Assembly (NCBI RefSeq): GCF_900110705.1
Contig: NZ_FOEJ01000001.1
Coordinates: 871,707 to 935,706, forward strand
Direction: 5' to 3'
Length of the DNA: 64,000 nt
DNA from: Loktanella sp. DSM 29012
GTDB taxonomy: Bacteria > Pseudomonadota > Alphaproteobacteria > Rhodobacterales > Rhodobacteraceae
Under the pieces are notes generated by a model. The model was not told the DNA's origin and searched no databases. It saw nothing but the letters and a program-made list of their open reading frames with translations. Shown here in pieces: positions 18,614 through 28,014 of the stretch; the first letter of the stretch is position 1; every line of letters begins with the position of its first letter. Position numbers and translations under genes: made by a program.

Positions 18614-20806
18614 ATGACACCCTCTCATTTCCACGAAGGCCAGTTGATCGGCGTGCTGACAGCACAGCCATTGGGCCGCGTGCTTGATTACAAGGCACCC
18701 GAGGGCGGCTGTTTTTTAGGCGCTTTCGTCGAGGTTCCCCTGGGCCCGCGCAAGGTGCTGGGCGTGGTGTGGCAGGCGGGCGCGGGTGATTACGACTATG
18801 CCAAGGTGCGGTCGGTGATCCGCGTGCTGGACGTGGCCCCGATGCGCGACGAGATGCGCAGTTTCCTGACACGGGCGGCGGATTACACGCTGACGCCGCT
18901 GAACCAGATGCTGCGGCTGGCAACCCGTGCGCCGGGCCTGGGCGATGCACCGGGCATGCGCAAGGTCTACCGCCTGGGCGACGCGGAACCCACGCGACTG
19001 ACCGATGCCCGCACCCGCGTGATCGAGGTGCTGCGTGACTATGGCGGGTTGTCGTTCACCGGCAAGGAACTGGCCGATATGGCGGGCGTCGGCACGTCGG
19101 TCGTCAAGGGGTTGGCAAAGCAGGGAGTGGTGCGTGAAGAGGACGCGCCGCGTGATGTGCCCTATCCGCTGCTGGATGCCGATTATGGCGGCAAGACGCT
19201 GACCGAGGATCAAGAGGCGGGTGCCGCCGTCCTGCGTGAAGGGATCAAGGCGCAGACCTATGGCACGACCCTGCTGAAGGGTGTCACCGGATCGGGCAAG
19301 ACCGAAGTCTATCTGGAGGCCGTCGCCGAATGTCTGCGGCAGGGGCGACAGGCGCTGGTGCTGTTGCCGGAAATCGCGCTGACGGGTGAATTTCTGGACC
19401 GGGTCGAGGCGCGGTTCGGTGCGCGTCCGGCGGAATGGCATTCGGGTGTGACGCAGACGGAACGTCGCCGCGTCTGGCGGATGATCGGGCAGGGCGACGC
19501 GCAGATGGTTGTCGGTGCGCGATCGGCGCTGTTTTTGCCGTATCAGAACCTGGGGCTGATCGTCGTCGATGAGGAACACGACACGTCCTACAAACAAGAG
19601 GACGGCGTGCTGTACAACGCCCGCGACATGGCGGTGTTGCGGGCCGCTGGGGTGGGCGCGCAGGTTGTGCTGGCTTCTGCCACGCCAAGCCTCGAGAGCT
19701 GGGCCAATGTCGAGGCGGGCAAATACCGGCGGCTGAACCTGACGTCGCGATTCGGTGATGCGGTGATGCCGACCATGCGCGCCATCGACATGCGGGCCGA
19801 GGATCTGCCGGGCGGCAAATGGGTCTCGCCCAGCCTGCGGGTGGCCATTCAGGACCGCATCGACAAGGGCGAACAATCGCTGATTTTCCTCAACCGGCGC
19901 GGCTATGCGCCGGTGACGCTGTGCCGGGCCTGCGGGCATCAGATCGGCTGTGACCACTGCGATGCGCGCATGGTCGAACATCGGTTTTTGAAACGCCTGA
20001 TGTGCCACCAATGCGGTGAGACGAAACCGATGCCGACCGTTTGCCCCCATTGCGAGGCCGAGGATCGTCTGTCCGCCGTCGGGCCCGGTGTCGAACGCAT
20101 GGGCGAAGAGGTGACAGAACTGTTTCCGGACGCGCGTGTGGTGGTGCTGTCTTCCGACCTTTATGGGTCGGCGCGCGCGATGAAGGCGCATATCGCGGAA
20201 ATCGCGGCGGGTGGGGCCGACATCATCATCGGCACGCAGCTGGTGGCCAAGGGGCATAATTTTCCCAACCTCACGCTGGTGGGTGTGATCGACGCGGATC
20301 TGGGACTGCAGGGGTCCGATTTGCGCGCGGCGGAACGCACGTTCCAGCTGATGCGGCAGGTGGCGGGCCGGGCGGGCCGCGCCGAAAAACCCGGTGAGGC
20401 GCTGTTGCAGACCTATCAGCCGGAACATGCGGTCATTCAGGCCACGATTGCGGGCGACGAAGAGGCGTTCTGGTCCGCCGAGGCGGCAGAGCGCAAGGCG
20501 GCGGGGGTGCCGCCCTACGGTCGCATGGCGGGCATCGTGCTGTCGTCCACCAACGTGCAAGAGGTGTTTGATCTTGGCACGGCGATGGCGCGGCAGGATG
20601 CACCATTGCGCCGGATCGGGGCGCAGGTCTTTGGCCCCGCGCCTGCGCCGATTGCCCGGATCAGAGGGCGACACCGGGTGCGCCTGCTGGTCAAGGCGGA
20701 AAAGGGCGCGCCGCTGCAACAGGCGCTGGCCGACTGGGCGGCGCAGTTCAAACTGCGTGGCGAGCTGCGCATGGCCATCGATATCGACCCGCAAAGTTTC
20801 TACTGA
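18614..20806 (+). CDS. priA: Primosomal protein N' (replication restart helicase PriA)
   Basis: A 730-residue superfamily 2 3'-to-5' helicase that reloads the replisome at stalled forks. Seen in order: the 3'-DNA-binding domain at the N-terminus (GVLTAQPLGRVLDYKAP), Walker A in LLKGVTGSGKTEVYLEAV (about residues 220-237), the DEEHDTSYKQEDG Walker B/DEAH box, the zinc-binding insertion with CRACGH, CDHCDARM, CHQCGE and CPHCEAE (eight cysteines), and helicase motifs V-VI with GTQLVAKGHNFPNL and RQVAGRAGRAEKPG. The ATG at 18614 gives the normal length. It ends in a palindromic terminator shared with the convergent permease gene. Confidence 0.96.
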   Translation: MTPSHFHEGQLIGVLTAQPLGRVLDYKAPEGGCFLGAFVEVPLGPRKVLGVVWQAGAGDYDYAKVRSVIRVLDVAPMRDEMRSFLTRAADYTLTPLNQMLRLATRAPGLGDAPGMRKVYRLGDAEPTRLTDARTRVIEVLRDYGGLSFTGKELADMAGVGTSVVKGLAKQGVVREEDAPRDVPYPLLDADYGGKTLTEDQEAGAAVLREGIKAQTYGTTLLKGVTGSGKTEVYLEAVAECLRQGRQALVLLPEIALTGEFLDRVEARFGARPAEWHSGVTQTERRRVWRMIGQGDAQMVVGARSALFLPYQNLGLIVVDEEHDTSYKQEDGVLYNARDMAVLRAAGVGAQVVLASATPSLESWANVEAGKYRRLNLTSRFGDAVMPTMRAIDMRAEDLPGGKWVSPSLRVAIQDRIDKGEQSLIFLNRRGYAPVTLCRACGHQIGCDHCDARMVEHRFLKRLMCHQCGETKPMPTVCPHCEAEDRLSAVGPGVERMGEEVTELFPDARVVVLSSDLYGSARAMKAHIAEIAAGGADIIIGTQLVAKGHNFPNLTLVGVIDADLGLQGSDLRAAERTFQLMRQVAGRAGRAEKPGEALLQTYQPEHAVIQATIAGDEEAFWSAEAAERKAAGVPPYGRMAGIVLSSTNVQEVFDLGTAMARQDAPLRRIGAQVFGPAPAPIARIRGRHRVRLLVKAEKGAPLQQALADWAAQFKLRGELRMAIDIDPQSFY

Positions 20807-20826
20807 CCCGCCGCCGGTCGCCGCTG

Positions 20827-20848
20827 TTTGCCCCGCGGGCGGGGCAAA
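20827..20848. terminator. Bidirectional terminator between priA and the bicarbonate permease gene
   Basis: A perfect palindrome, TTTGCCCCGC-GG-GCGGGGCAAA, that carries Ts on one side and As on the other, as expected for a terminator used from both strands. It sits between the convergent stops at 20806 and 20872. Confidence 0.75.
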
Positions 20849-20871
20849 GGCGCCCCGCCCGCCGGCCCGGA

Positions 20872-21927
20872 TCAGATCAGCGCCTCGGCCAGGGCGACAA
20901 ACAGCGGGATGCTGAGGATTGCGACGGGTGTTCCCAGTCCTGTTGACGTGCCGAGGTAGGCCGATGCGTTCGCCTCTGGCAGGGCGGCCCGGATTGTGGG
21001 CGGGCCCGAAATGTCCGAACTGGATGCTGCCATCACGGACAAAAGCACCACGCCGCCTGCGCTGAAACCCGTGAGTTCGTGCGCCACAAGGCCAACCCCG
21101 AACCCGATGAGGCCGTGGATGAAGGGGGCGGTCACGCCGTAGAGGATATAGGTATGGGCAACCTTGCGCAGTTCCGACAGCCGTGACCAGGCCTCCATCC
21201 CCATGATGAGCATCAGAATCGACAACAGGCCTTTGAACAGAGGCTCGTAGAAGCTGTGATAGACGGTTTCAGGCTGTGCAAATGCCCCCAGCACAAGGCC
21301 CGCGATCAAGGCCGAGATGGCAGGGCTTTGAAAGGTATCAACGAGGATGTCGCGGACCATGCCGCCGTTGGTGCCCGCGTTGCCCGGCTTGGCGGTTGGT
21401 CCGCCCGCGATCACACCTGCGCCGCCGCTGACGGTGACAGCCCGCCGCGCGGCCGCGAGTTTCGCCATGGTGATCGCGGTCACGAGTGCTGCGATATCCA
21501 TGAACGGATAGAGCGCCCCGATGAAGCCTTCGTAGGCCATCCCGTTGTCGTCGAGGATCGCCATCCCCGCCGCGAGCGTCGAGGCAGAGACTGCGCCGAA
21601 CAGGCCCGCTGTTGCCAACCCGTCGACCTGCGATACCCCCCGGTGACGCGCCAGCGTGACGCTGCCGATCAGCACGATGACGATGCCGACCGCCGTGGCC
21701 CCGAGGGCAGGCACGATCAGGTCGATCAGGTTCGCGCTGCGGACCGAAATGCCCGCACCCATCCCGACCTTGAGCAGCAGCAGGATCACGATGAACTTGT
21801 ACACTGGTTCGGGGATTTCAAAGCGGCTGCCAAGAGCCGCGAGCATCATGCCCGCGATCAGAAACGAGAGTGTCGGTTGTTGAAATTGGTCGAGGATCGT
21901 CGTGCCGATCATGATGATGGTGTCCAT
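20872..21927 (-). CDS. sbtA: Sodium-dependent bicarbonate transporter, SbtA family
   Basis: A 351-residue, about ten-helix membrane protein of the DUF897/SbtA family, in which two inverted repeats of five helices form the transporter. Recognisable parts are ILLLLKVGMGAGISV, LFGAVSASTLAAGMAILDDNG in the first half and its mirror VVLLSVMAASSSDISGPPTIRAALPEAN in the second, the S-rich substrate and sodium loops. A strong ribosome-binding site (AAGGAGAGC) directly before the ATG at 21927 fixes the start. A LysR regulator is divergent 94 bases away and is the probable controller. In a heterotroph it may serve anaplerotic CO2 fixation or pH balance. Confidence 0.9.
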   Translation of the reverse strand: MDTIIMIGTTILDQFQQPTLSFLIAGMMLAALGSRFEIPEPVYKFIVILLLLKVGMGAGISVRSANLIDLIVPALGATAVGIVIVLIGSVTLARHRGVSQVDGLATAGLFGAVSASTLAAGMAILDDNGMAYEGFIGALYPFMDIAALVTAITMAKLAAARRAVTVSGGAGVIAGGPTAKPGNAGTNGGMVRDILVDTFQSPAISALIAGLVLGAFAQPETVYHSFYEPLFKGLLSILMLIMGMEAWSRLSELRKVAHTYILYGVTAPFIHGLIGFGVGLVAHELTGFSAGGVVLLSVMAASSSDISGPPTIRAALPEANASAYLGTSTGLGTPVAILSIPLFVALAEALI

Positions 21928-21979
21928 GGCGCTCTCCTTGTTTGGCTGCAGGGGAATTACGGCGCTGAAACGATAAATA

Positions 21980-21993
21980 AAAATATAGATTTT
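21980..21993. promoter_or_regulatory. AT-rich inverted repeat in the sbtA-lysR divergent promoter region
   Basis: AAAAT-ATAG-ATTTT lies 29 bases ahead of the LysR start and 53 ahead of the permease start, inside a run strikingly richer in A/T than its surroundings. T21984-N11-A21996 fits the loose LysR T-N11-A pattern. It is a candidate operator or promoter core, from position only. Confidence 0.4.
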
Positions 21994-22021
21994 CGATCCA
22001 TTCATTCTGTAAAGAAGAACG

Positions 22022-22888
22022 ATGGAGCGTTTGAATTATCATCACCTGCGATATTTCCACGAGGTCGCTGTCACGGGGCATCTAGGACGGGCCGCGGACC
22101 GTCTGAATGTGGCGCAATCGGCGCTGTCATCGCAGATCAGGCAGCTGGAGGACCGTCTGGGACTGGCCCTGTTCGACAGGGTGGGGCGCACGCTTGTGTT
22201 GACCGAGGCAGGGCGCATCGCGTTGGACCATGCTGACCGGATCTTTGGCGCGGGGGATGAATTGCTGGCGGTACTGCGGCAGACCAGTGACGCGCGGCCA
22301 CCGCTGCGGGTGGGGGCGCAATCCACGTTGTCGCGCAATTTCCAGCTGCAATTCCTGGCCCCGTTGCTGGGGGATGCCGGACGATCGTTTACCCTGAAAT
22401 CGGGCAGTCATGGCACCTTGCTGGGCGACCTTGCGGGATTGGCGCTGGACGTGGTGTTGACCACCCAGGTACCGGGTGAGTCGGGATTCGCAGCGCAGCG
22501 CATCGCCGAACAACCCGTCTTGCTGCATGGCCAGCCTGCGTGGATGGATCATCGGTCGTTGGCCGCCCTGCTGGAACATGCCCCCATGATCCTGCCCACC
22601 GAAAGCGTGATCCGCGCGGGGTTCGAAAATCTGTGCGCGCGTCTGGGGGTCACGCCGCAGATCGCCGCACTGGTGGACGACATGGCCATGGTGCGCCTGC
22701 TGGCGCGCGAAGGCGTGGGTGTCGCCGTTGCCCCATCGGTCGTCGTGGCGGACGAAATCGCGGGTGGCACGCTGATGACTGCGCCCTTTGACCTCGGCAT
22801 CATCGAGCCGTTTTTCGCGGTGACGCTGCCGCGCAAGTTTCCGCATCCCGATCTGGCGGATTTGTTGGCGCGGCATCACGCGGGTTGA
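22022..22888 (+). CDS. LysR-family transcriptional regulator (NhaR/SbtA-associated type)
   Basis: A 288-residue regulator. The winged helix-turn-helix spans residues 4-63 (LNYHHLRYFHEVAVTGHLGRAADRLN, positions only partly quoted, then SALSSQIRQLEDRLG). The effector domain follows (LRVGAQSTLSRNFQLQFL to the end). The N-terminal YHHLRYFHEV pattern is that of the NhaR subgroup, which responds to sodium or pH and is often divergent from sodium-coupled transporters; control of the adjacent SbtA-type permease is inferred from this arrangement. The ATG at 22022 lies behind AAAGAAG. Confidence 0.88.
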   Translation: MERLNYHHLRYFHEVAVTGHLGRAADRLNVAQSALSSQIRQLEDRLGLALFDRVGRTLVLTEAGRIALDHADRIFGAGDELLAVLRQTSDARPPLRVGAQSTLSRNFQLQFLAPLLGDAGRSFTLKSGSHGTLLGDLAGLALDVVLTTQVPGESGFAAQRIAEQPVLLHGQPAWMDHRSLAALLEHAPMILPTESVIRAGFENLCARLGVTPQIAALVDDMAMVRLLAREGVGVAVAPSVVVADEIAGGTLMTAPFDLGIIEPFFAVTLPRKFPHPDLADLLARHHAG

Positions 22889-22929
22889 TACCTCTCGCCA
22901 ATCCGTGCAGGCGGAGTTAAATCTGCGGC

Positions 22930-24159
22930 ATGCGTATTGTCAAACTGACCGATGCCCGCACGTTGCCGTTCTGGCGCAGGCCCTTTTTCCTCTTGTTTCT
23001 GATGGCCATGGCCATGCCTGTCGCGTTTTCGACGTGGTCGGCGCTGCTGAACAATTTCGTGGTCGAGGTCGCGGGGTTCGATGGCGCGGATATCGGGCTG
23101 CTGCATACGGTACGTGAAATACCGGGATTTTTCGCCATTGGTGTGATTGCGCTGATCATGGTCATGCGCGAACAGGTGCTGGGGCTGGTCGCATTGTTGT
23201 TGCTGGGGGTGTCGACGGCGGTCACGGCGTGGTTCCCGCAGATGGGTGGGATCCTGACGATCACGATGCTGTCCAGCATCGGGTTCCATTACTTTGAAAC
23301 GGTGAACCAGTCGCTGCAACTTCAATGGATCGACAAGGCGCGTGCGCCGCAGATGCTGGGCTGGATCATGGCGGCGGGGTCGGGGGCGACGCTGGTGGCC
23401 TATGTGGCGATCGTGATGACCTGGCAGACGTTGGGGCTGTCCTACAATTTCGTCTATCTGGTGTCGGGTGGGTTCTGTGCGGCGGTCGCGGTTTTCGCGC
23501 TGTTTGCCTATCCACAGTTCGAGGCCCCGCACCCGCAGTTGAAAACCTTTGTCCTGCGCAAACGCTACTGGCTGTATTACGCGTTGCAGTTCATGGCCGG
23601 TGCGCGGCGACAGATCTTTGTCGTTTTTGCGGGTTTCATGATGGTCGAACGTTTCGGGTTCGACGTGCATCAGGTCACGTCGCTGTTTCTGATCACGCTG
23701 GTGGTCAACATGCTGATCGCACCGCTGTTGGGGCGGATCGTGGCGGTGTTCGGTGAACAGCGCGCGTTATTGTTCGAATACATTGGCCTTGTTTGCGTGT
23801 TCCTGGCCTATGGCGGGGTCTATTTCTTTGGCTGGGGCGTGGCTGTCGCGGCGTCGCTCTATGTCATCGACCACATCTTTTTCGGGTTGGCGCTGGCGTT
23901 GAAGACCTATTTTCAGAAAATCGCGGACCCGGCGGATATCGCGCCGACGGCCGCCGTGGCGTTCACGATCAATCATATCGCGGCCGTATTCCTGCCGGTG
24001 CTGCTGGGGCTGTTGTGGCTGGTGTCACCGGGTGCGGTGTTCGGTCTGGCGGCGGGCATGGCGGGTGTGTCGGTCTGTCTGGCCCTGCTGATCCCGCGCC
24101 ATCCCGTGCCGGGCCACGAGACGCGGCTGGTGGGATATGCCGCGCCGCAAGCCAGCTGA
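22930..24159 (+). CDS. Major facilitator superfamily transporter
   Basis: A 409-residue protein with about twelve hydrophobic helices, in two blocks separated by a cytoplasmic loop around residues 195-215 (PQFEAPHPQLKTFVLRKRYW). The loop between helices 2 and 3 is degenerate compared with the classic MFS motif A, so the subfamily is not clear. It starts at an ATG at 22930, 42 bases behind the LysR gene on the same strand, and could be co-transcribed with it. No signature for a substrate class was recognised. Confidence 0.75.
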   Translation: MRIVKLTDARTLPFWRRPFFLLFLMAMAMPVAFSTWSALLNNFVVEVAGFDGADIGLLHTVREIPGFFAIGVIALIMVMREQVLGLVALLLLGVSTAVTAWFPQMGGILTITMLSSIGFHYFETVNQSLQLQWIDKARAPQMLGWIMAAGSGATLVAYVAIVMTWQTLGLSYNFVYLVSGGFCAAVAVFALFAYPQFEAPHPQLKTFVLRKRYWLYYALQFMAGARRQIFVVFAGFMMVERFGFDVHQVTSLFLITLVVNMLIAPLLGRIVAVFGEQRALLFEYIGLVCVFLAYGGVYFFGWGVAVAASLYVIDHIFFGLALALKTYFQKIADPADIAPTAAVAFTINHIAAVFLPVLLGLLWLVSPGAVFGLAAGMAGVSVCLALLIPRHPVPGHETRLVGYAAPQAS

Positions 24160-24222
24160 GACATCTGGAAAAGCAGCCGATCCCACCTATATTGAGGCCA
24201 TCCAGAACAGGAGAGTTCCCCC

Positions 24223-24870
24223 ATGTTTTTCATGTCCCGCGCCAAGTCCGAGATGGTCAGCCCCGAAAATGCCCTGCCGGGGCGCGATCAGCCGATCCCG
24301 ACCGACACGACCCATCACGTGCTGGGTACCGACATCAAGGATGTGCCCGCAGGCATGGACATCGCCGTGTTCGGCATGGGGTGTTTCTGGGGTGTGGAAC
24401 GCATGTTCTGGAAACTGGACGGCGTCTATTCCACCTCCGTCGGCTATGCCGGGGGGTACACGCCGAATGCCACCTACGAAGAAGTCTGCAGTGGCAAGAC
24501 CGGCCACAACGAGGTCGTGCGCGTGGTCTACGACCCCAGCAGGATCAGCTATGACGACTTGTTGCAGGTGTTCTGGGAAGGCCATGATCCGACCCAGGGC
24601 ATGCGCCAGGGGAATGATGCTGGCACGCAATACCGGTCGGGCATTTATGTTGCGAATGCCGATCAGCGTGCCGCGGCTGAACGGACCAAGGCGGATTTCC
24701 AGCCGCGTCTGACGCAGGCGGGTTACGGTGAGATCACGACCGAAATCGTGGACATGCCGGAGTTCTATTTTGCCGAAGGTTACCACCAGCAGTATCTGTC
24801 CAAGAACCCCAATGGCTATTGCGGGATTGGCGGTACAGGGGTGACCTGTCCGATCGGCACTGCTGCCTGA
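24223..24870 (+). CDS. msrA: Peptide methionine (S)-S-oxide reductase
   Basis: Repairs oxidised methionine using thioredoxin. The catalytic GCFWG motif lies at about residues 53-57 ([14 protein letters not shown]), followed by [19 protein letters not shown] and [20 protein letters not shown], all diagnostic. Resolving cysteines are in [14 protein letters not shown] near the C-terminus. The 215-residue length and about 45-residue N-terminal extension are those of the longer MsrA form. Start at 24223 is preceded by AGGAGAG. A strong terminator follows. Confidence 0.95.
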   Translation: MFFMSRAKSEMVSPENALPGRDQPIPTDTTHHVLGTDIKDVPAGMDIAVFGMGCFWGVERMFWKLDGVYSTSVGYAGGYTPNATYEEVCSGKTGHNEVVRVVYDPSRISYDDLLQVFWEGHDPTQGMRQGNDAGTQYRSGIYVANADQRAAAERTKADFQPRLTQAGYGEITTEIVDMPEFYFAEGYHQQYLSKNPNGYCGIGGTGVTCPIGTAA

Positions 24871-24897
24871 CACTGGCAAATTCTGACGGTCGCTTTG

Positions 24898-24929
24898 ACA
24901 CCGGGCCCTTGGGTCCGGTGTTTTTGTTT
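24898..24929 (+). terminator. Rho-independent terminator of msrA
   Basis: ACACCGGGCCC-TTG-GGTCCGGTGT stem with a run of Ts broken by one G, 28 bases after the msrA stop. Confidence 0.9.
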
Positions 24930-25023
24930 GGTCGGTGGGCGCGGAGCGCTTTACTTGATCCAATGCGCTGCCACTGGCGATTTTTCGTGAACCGCGCTAG
25001 CGGTGGCGCAAAGGAGACCCGCG

Positions 25024-25890
25024 ATGACAACCTGGACCGCATTGACCACCACAAACGGCCGTGCACCGGCCGAAGACCTGGCCGAACGGCTGGAACACCT
25101 TGACCCCGAAGCCACAGGCATCGGTGTGTTCGAGGTCGAGGATGGATCGGGCCTGTTCGAGGTGGCCGCCTATTTCACGGACCCTCCGGACGCGGTGCAA
25201 CTGGCCGTGCTGGCGAAAATCGCAGGGGCTGCGGATTTCAACATCTCTGAAGTGCCGGACGAAGATTGGGTGGCCAAGGTGCGCCGCGATCTGCCGCCCG
25301 TCGCTGCGGGCCGGTTTTTCGTCTACGGTAGTCACGATGCCGACAAGGTGCCCGATGACAAGATCGCGCTGCTGATCGAGGCGGCGATGGCGTTCGGCAC
25401 AGGGCATCACGGCACGACACTGGGGTGTTTGCTGGCCTTTGACAGATTGGTCGACCAAGGTTTTGTGCCGCAGAATGCGGTGGATATCGGTGCGGGCACG
25501 GCCGTGCTGGCGATGGCTGCGGCCCACATCAGCCCCAACCGGGTGATCGCCACGGATATTGACCCGACAGCCGTCGAAGTAAGCATCGCCAACACGGTCG
25601 CCAATGGTCTGGAAGGGCGGATCGACAGCATCGTCGCCGCTGGTTTCGATGCGGCCGCGCTGGATGAGGCTGCCCCGTTTGATCTGGTCTTTGCCAACAT
25701 TCTGAAGGGACCGCTGGTGGCAATGGCCCCTGCGATGTTCCGCGCCACAGCGCCGGGTGGCTATGCCATATTGTCGGGCATTCTGAATGAACAGGCCGAC
25801 AGTGTCGCGGCTGTTTATGTCGGCGCTGGATACAATGAGGAGCAAAGGGACAGCATTGGTGACTGGACGACGATAACGCTCTGCAAATAA
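25024..25890 (+). CDS. prmA: Ribosomal protein L11 methyltransferase
   Basis: S-adenosylmethionine-dependent trimethylation of ribosomal protein L11. The N-terminal L11-recognition domain (about residues 1-90) is followed by the class I methyltransferase fold: MAFGTGHHGTTLGCL, the AdoMet-binding DIGAGTAVLAMAA, IATDIDPTAVEVS and the LVFANILKGPL motif (N-I-L takes the place of NPPY). The ATG at 25024 follows AAAGGAGA at the right distance and is preferred to 25003. All motifs are intact, 288 residues. Confidence 0.93.
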   Translation: MTTWTALTTTNGRAPAEDLAERLEHLDPEATGIGVFEVEDGSGLFEVAAYFTDPPDAVQLAVLAKIAGAADFNISEVPDEDWVAKVRRDLPPVAAGRFFVYGSHDADKVPDDKIALLIEAAMAFGTGHHGTTLGCLLAFDRLVDQGFVPQNAVDIGAGTAVLAMAAAHISPNRVIATDIDPTAVEVSIANTVANGLEGRIDSIVAAGFDAAALDEAAPFDLVFANILKGPLVAMAPAMFRATAPGGYAILSGILNEQADSVAAVYVGAGYNEEQRDSIGDWTTITLCK

Positions 25891-25986
25891 GGCGGAAAAA
25901 CGGCTTATTTGGGCGTTTCTCTTGCCCGTATTATGGCACGGGGGCTAATGTGCCTGCGAACGGGTGGGGATCTGGGGAATAGTGCA

Positions 25987-26331
25987 ATGAGTCTGTCAAA
26001 AGGCGGCCTTGGCCGCAGCCAAAGTGTTTTATACACCAACCGTCGCCGGTTGAGCCACGGCAAGACGTTTACCATCGACGGCAACAATCTGATCGTCGCG
26101 CAACCCGTTGGGTACAGGCCGGCGTTCCCGTGGCGTGGTGTGATGCTGATCCTTGTCTGCTGTTTCAGCATGAAGGCATTTGTCATGGGGATCATGAGCG
26201 ATGCCGACTATGCCGCGCGGCTGGAACAGTTGAACGAGGGTGTTCAGATCGAACGGGTTGCGGCGTGGATGATGCAACCTGATCCGGTGTCCAGCGCGAT
26301 TGCCGGATTGTGGGCACCGTCCCGGCACTGA
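25987..26331 (+). CDS. Small single-helix membrane protein, unknown
   Basis: A 114-residue protein starting MSLSKGGLGRSQSV. The first 50 residues are basic and polar, one hydrophobic helix follows at about residues 51-67 (VMLILVCCFSMKAFVMG), and the remaining part is polar and acidic (ADYAARLEQLNEGVQIERVAAW). Codon use and the clear N-in helix pattern make it a believable gene. It lies 96 bases behind prmA on the same strand. I do not recognise a family; a role cannot be assigned. Confidence 0.6.
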   Translation: MSLSKGGLGRSQSVLYTNRRRLSHGKTFTIDGNNLIVAQPVGYRPAFPWRGVMLILVCCFSMKAFVMGIMSDADYAARLEQLNEGVQIERVAAWMMQPDPVSSAIAGLWAPSRH

Positions 26332-26405
26332 GGGGCGAGGGCCTGTCAGGCGGCAAGATGTGACGCGACCGTGTCGGGACATGGTCACGTCGTTTTTATT
26401 TCGGC

Positions 26406-26606
26406 TTAGCGGTAGGTGCCACGGGCAACAGCGTCGATGTCGGCGCGGGTCAGGCCCAGGTCGTCCAGCTCTCTTGCGGTCAGGCCGGACAGGGCCTTGC
26501 GGGTGACGCGGGCGTCATTCCACGCAACGATTGCGGAAAATAACGTGCCGGCAAAGCGTAGTGATCGGGGCAGGTTGAAGGTGCGGGAGTTTGAAATTAC
26601 GGCCAT
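26406..26606 (-). CDS. DUF1127 domain small protein
   Basis: A 66-residue protein whose second half (residues 38-63: ALSGLTARELDDLGLTRADI...) is a textbook DUF1127 domain, an arginine-rich helical module common in alphaproteobacteria. Some family members bind RNA or affect phosphate and carbon metabolism; this one is unstudied as far as I know. The N-terminal part is a short amphipathic leader. The ATG at 26606 is in frame with the conserved part; a longer reading upstream is not supported. Confidence 0.82.
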   Translation of the reverse strand: MAVISNSRTFNLPRSLRFAGTLFSAIVAWNDARVTRKALSGLTARELDDLGLTRADIDAVARGTYR

Positions 26607-26845
26607 TGGATCGTCCTGTGAGGTTTTTGCGCTGCACACATGGGCAGCGGTGAATATCATGATTGCCACGTAGTTGGGCGGTCTATGAATCAGAACCCCC
26701 GATTTTCGCATGGCCCATATGCAAAAAACGCGTGGTTCACGGCGCAGCACATGCGTGGACACACAGGTGCGGCGCTGATCTTGCTTGGTGTTTGTTCCCG
26801 CTTTGTGCTAGCCCTGTGGCCAAAGAAAACAAAAGGGGCGTGGGC

Positions 26846-27352
26846 ATGCGGGTTTTGGGCGTCGATCCGGGGTTGCGAAACATGGGCTGGGGCATCGTCG
26901 ATGTCGCCGGCAGTCGCATCACGCATGTGGCCAACGGGGTCTGTCACGGCACCGGTACCGATCTGGCAGACCGTCTGCTGGCACTGCATCTGGCGCTGAC
27001 GCAGGTGATCGTGGATTACGCCCCCGATCAGGCCGCCATCGAACAGACATTCGTGAACAAGGACGCGGTCGGCACCCTGAAACTGGGGCAGGCGCGGGGG
27101 ATCGCGTTGCTGGTCGTCGCACAGGCCGGGATCAAGGCGGGGGAATACGCGCCCAATGCCGTGAAAAAGGCTGTTGTCGGTGTCGGTCACGCGGCAAAGG
27201 CGCAGATCGACCACATGGTCCGGCTGCAACTGCCCGGCGTGCAACTGGCAGGCCCCGACGCGGCAGACGCGCTGGCCATCGCGATCACCCATGCCCACCA
27301 TCTGCAATCGGCGGGGCATCTGTCCCGCGCCATCGCAAAGGCGGCGTCATGA
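26846..27352 (+). CDS. ruvC: Holliday junction resolvase RuvC
   Basis: Dimeric endonuclease that cuts Holliday junctions symmetrically. The 168-residue RNase H-fold protein has the four catalytic acids in their motifs: Asp7 in [14 protein letters not shown], Glu in [11 protein letters not shown], and two Asps in [14 protein letters not shown]. The ATG at 26846 gives the normal N-terminus MRVLGVDPG; the open frame extends upstream but without conservation. The stop overlaps ruvA as ATGA, so ruvC-ruvA-ruvB form one operon. Confidence 0.96.
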   Translation: MRVLGVDPGLRNMGWGIVDVAGSRITHVANGVCHGTGTDLADRLLALHLALTQVIVDYAPDQAAIEQTFVNKDAVGTLKLGQARGIALLVVAQAGIKAGEYAPNAVKKAVVGVGHAAKAQIDHMVRLQLPGVQLAGPDAADALAIAITHAHHLQSAGHLSRAIAKAAS

Positions 27353-28005
27353 TTGGAAAAATCTCGGGTCGGATCGATTATCGTGGGGCGGATCACGTGC
27401 TGATCGACGTGCGTGGCGTGGGCTATGTGGTCTATGTCAGCGACCGCGTCATGGCGAGCCTGCCCGGCAACGGCGAGGCGGTGGCGCTGTATACCGACCT
27501 GCTGGTGCGTGAGGATATCCTGCAGCTCTTTGGATTCACCACGCTGGTGGAAAAGGAATGGCACCGGCTGTTGACGTCAGTGCAGGGGATCGGGGCCAAG
27601 GCGTCGCTGTCGATCCTGGGTGCGCTGGGCGCAGAGGGGGTCAGCAAGGCCATTGCACTGGGCGACTGGAACGCGCTGGCCAAGGCCAAGGGCGTGGGTC
27701 CCAAAACCGCGCAGCGCGTCGCAAACGAGCTAAAGGACAAGGCCCCCGCCGTGATGGCGATGGGCGGCGGTGACGTGGCCGTGCCCGACGACGATGCAGT
27801 GATCGAGCCGGACACCTCAGCGCGTGCACCACGCAAAGTGACGCCGCGCCAGAACCCGGCGCAGGCCGAGGCGCTGTCCGCACTGGTGAACCTGGGCTAT
27901 GCGCCCGGCGATGCCGCCGGTGCGGTGATGGAGGTAATCACACCAGAGATGGCGACCGGCGATGTGATCCGCGCCGCCTTGAAGCTGTTGGCCCCAAAGG
28001 GATAG
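27349..28005 (+). CDS. ruvA: Holliday junction branch migration protein RuvA
   Basis: Tetrameric junction-binding protein that loads RuvB. Domain I ([13 protein letters not shown] to LFGFT) is an OB fold, domain II has two helix-hairpin-helix motifs ([17 protein letters not shown] and [16 protein letters not shown]), and domain III at residues 165-218 binds RuvB ([21 protein letters not shown]). A flexible linker of about 30 residues separates II and III. 218 residues, normal for alphaproteobacteria. Confidence 0.96.
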   Translation: MIGKISGRIDYRGADHVLIDVRGVGYVVYVSDRVMASLPGNGEAVALYTDLLVREDILQLFGFTTLVEKEWHRLLTSVQGIGAKASLSILGALGAEGVSKAIALGDWNALAKAKGVGPKTAQRVANELKDKAPAVMAMGGGDVAVPDDDAVIEPDTSARAPRKVTPRQNPAQAEALSALVNLGYAPGDAAGAVMEVITPEMATGDVIRAALKLLAPKG

Positions 28006-28014
28006 GGGTAAACC

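Noticed and set aside
18716..20794. A 692-codon open frame on the minus strand opposite priA
   Set aside because: It is the antisense shadow of a conserved helicase gene in GC-rich DNA; the translation is rich in Arg, His and Gln and has no domain.
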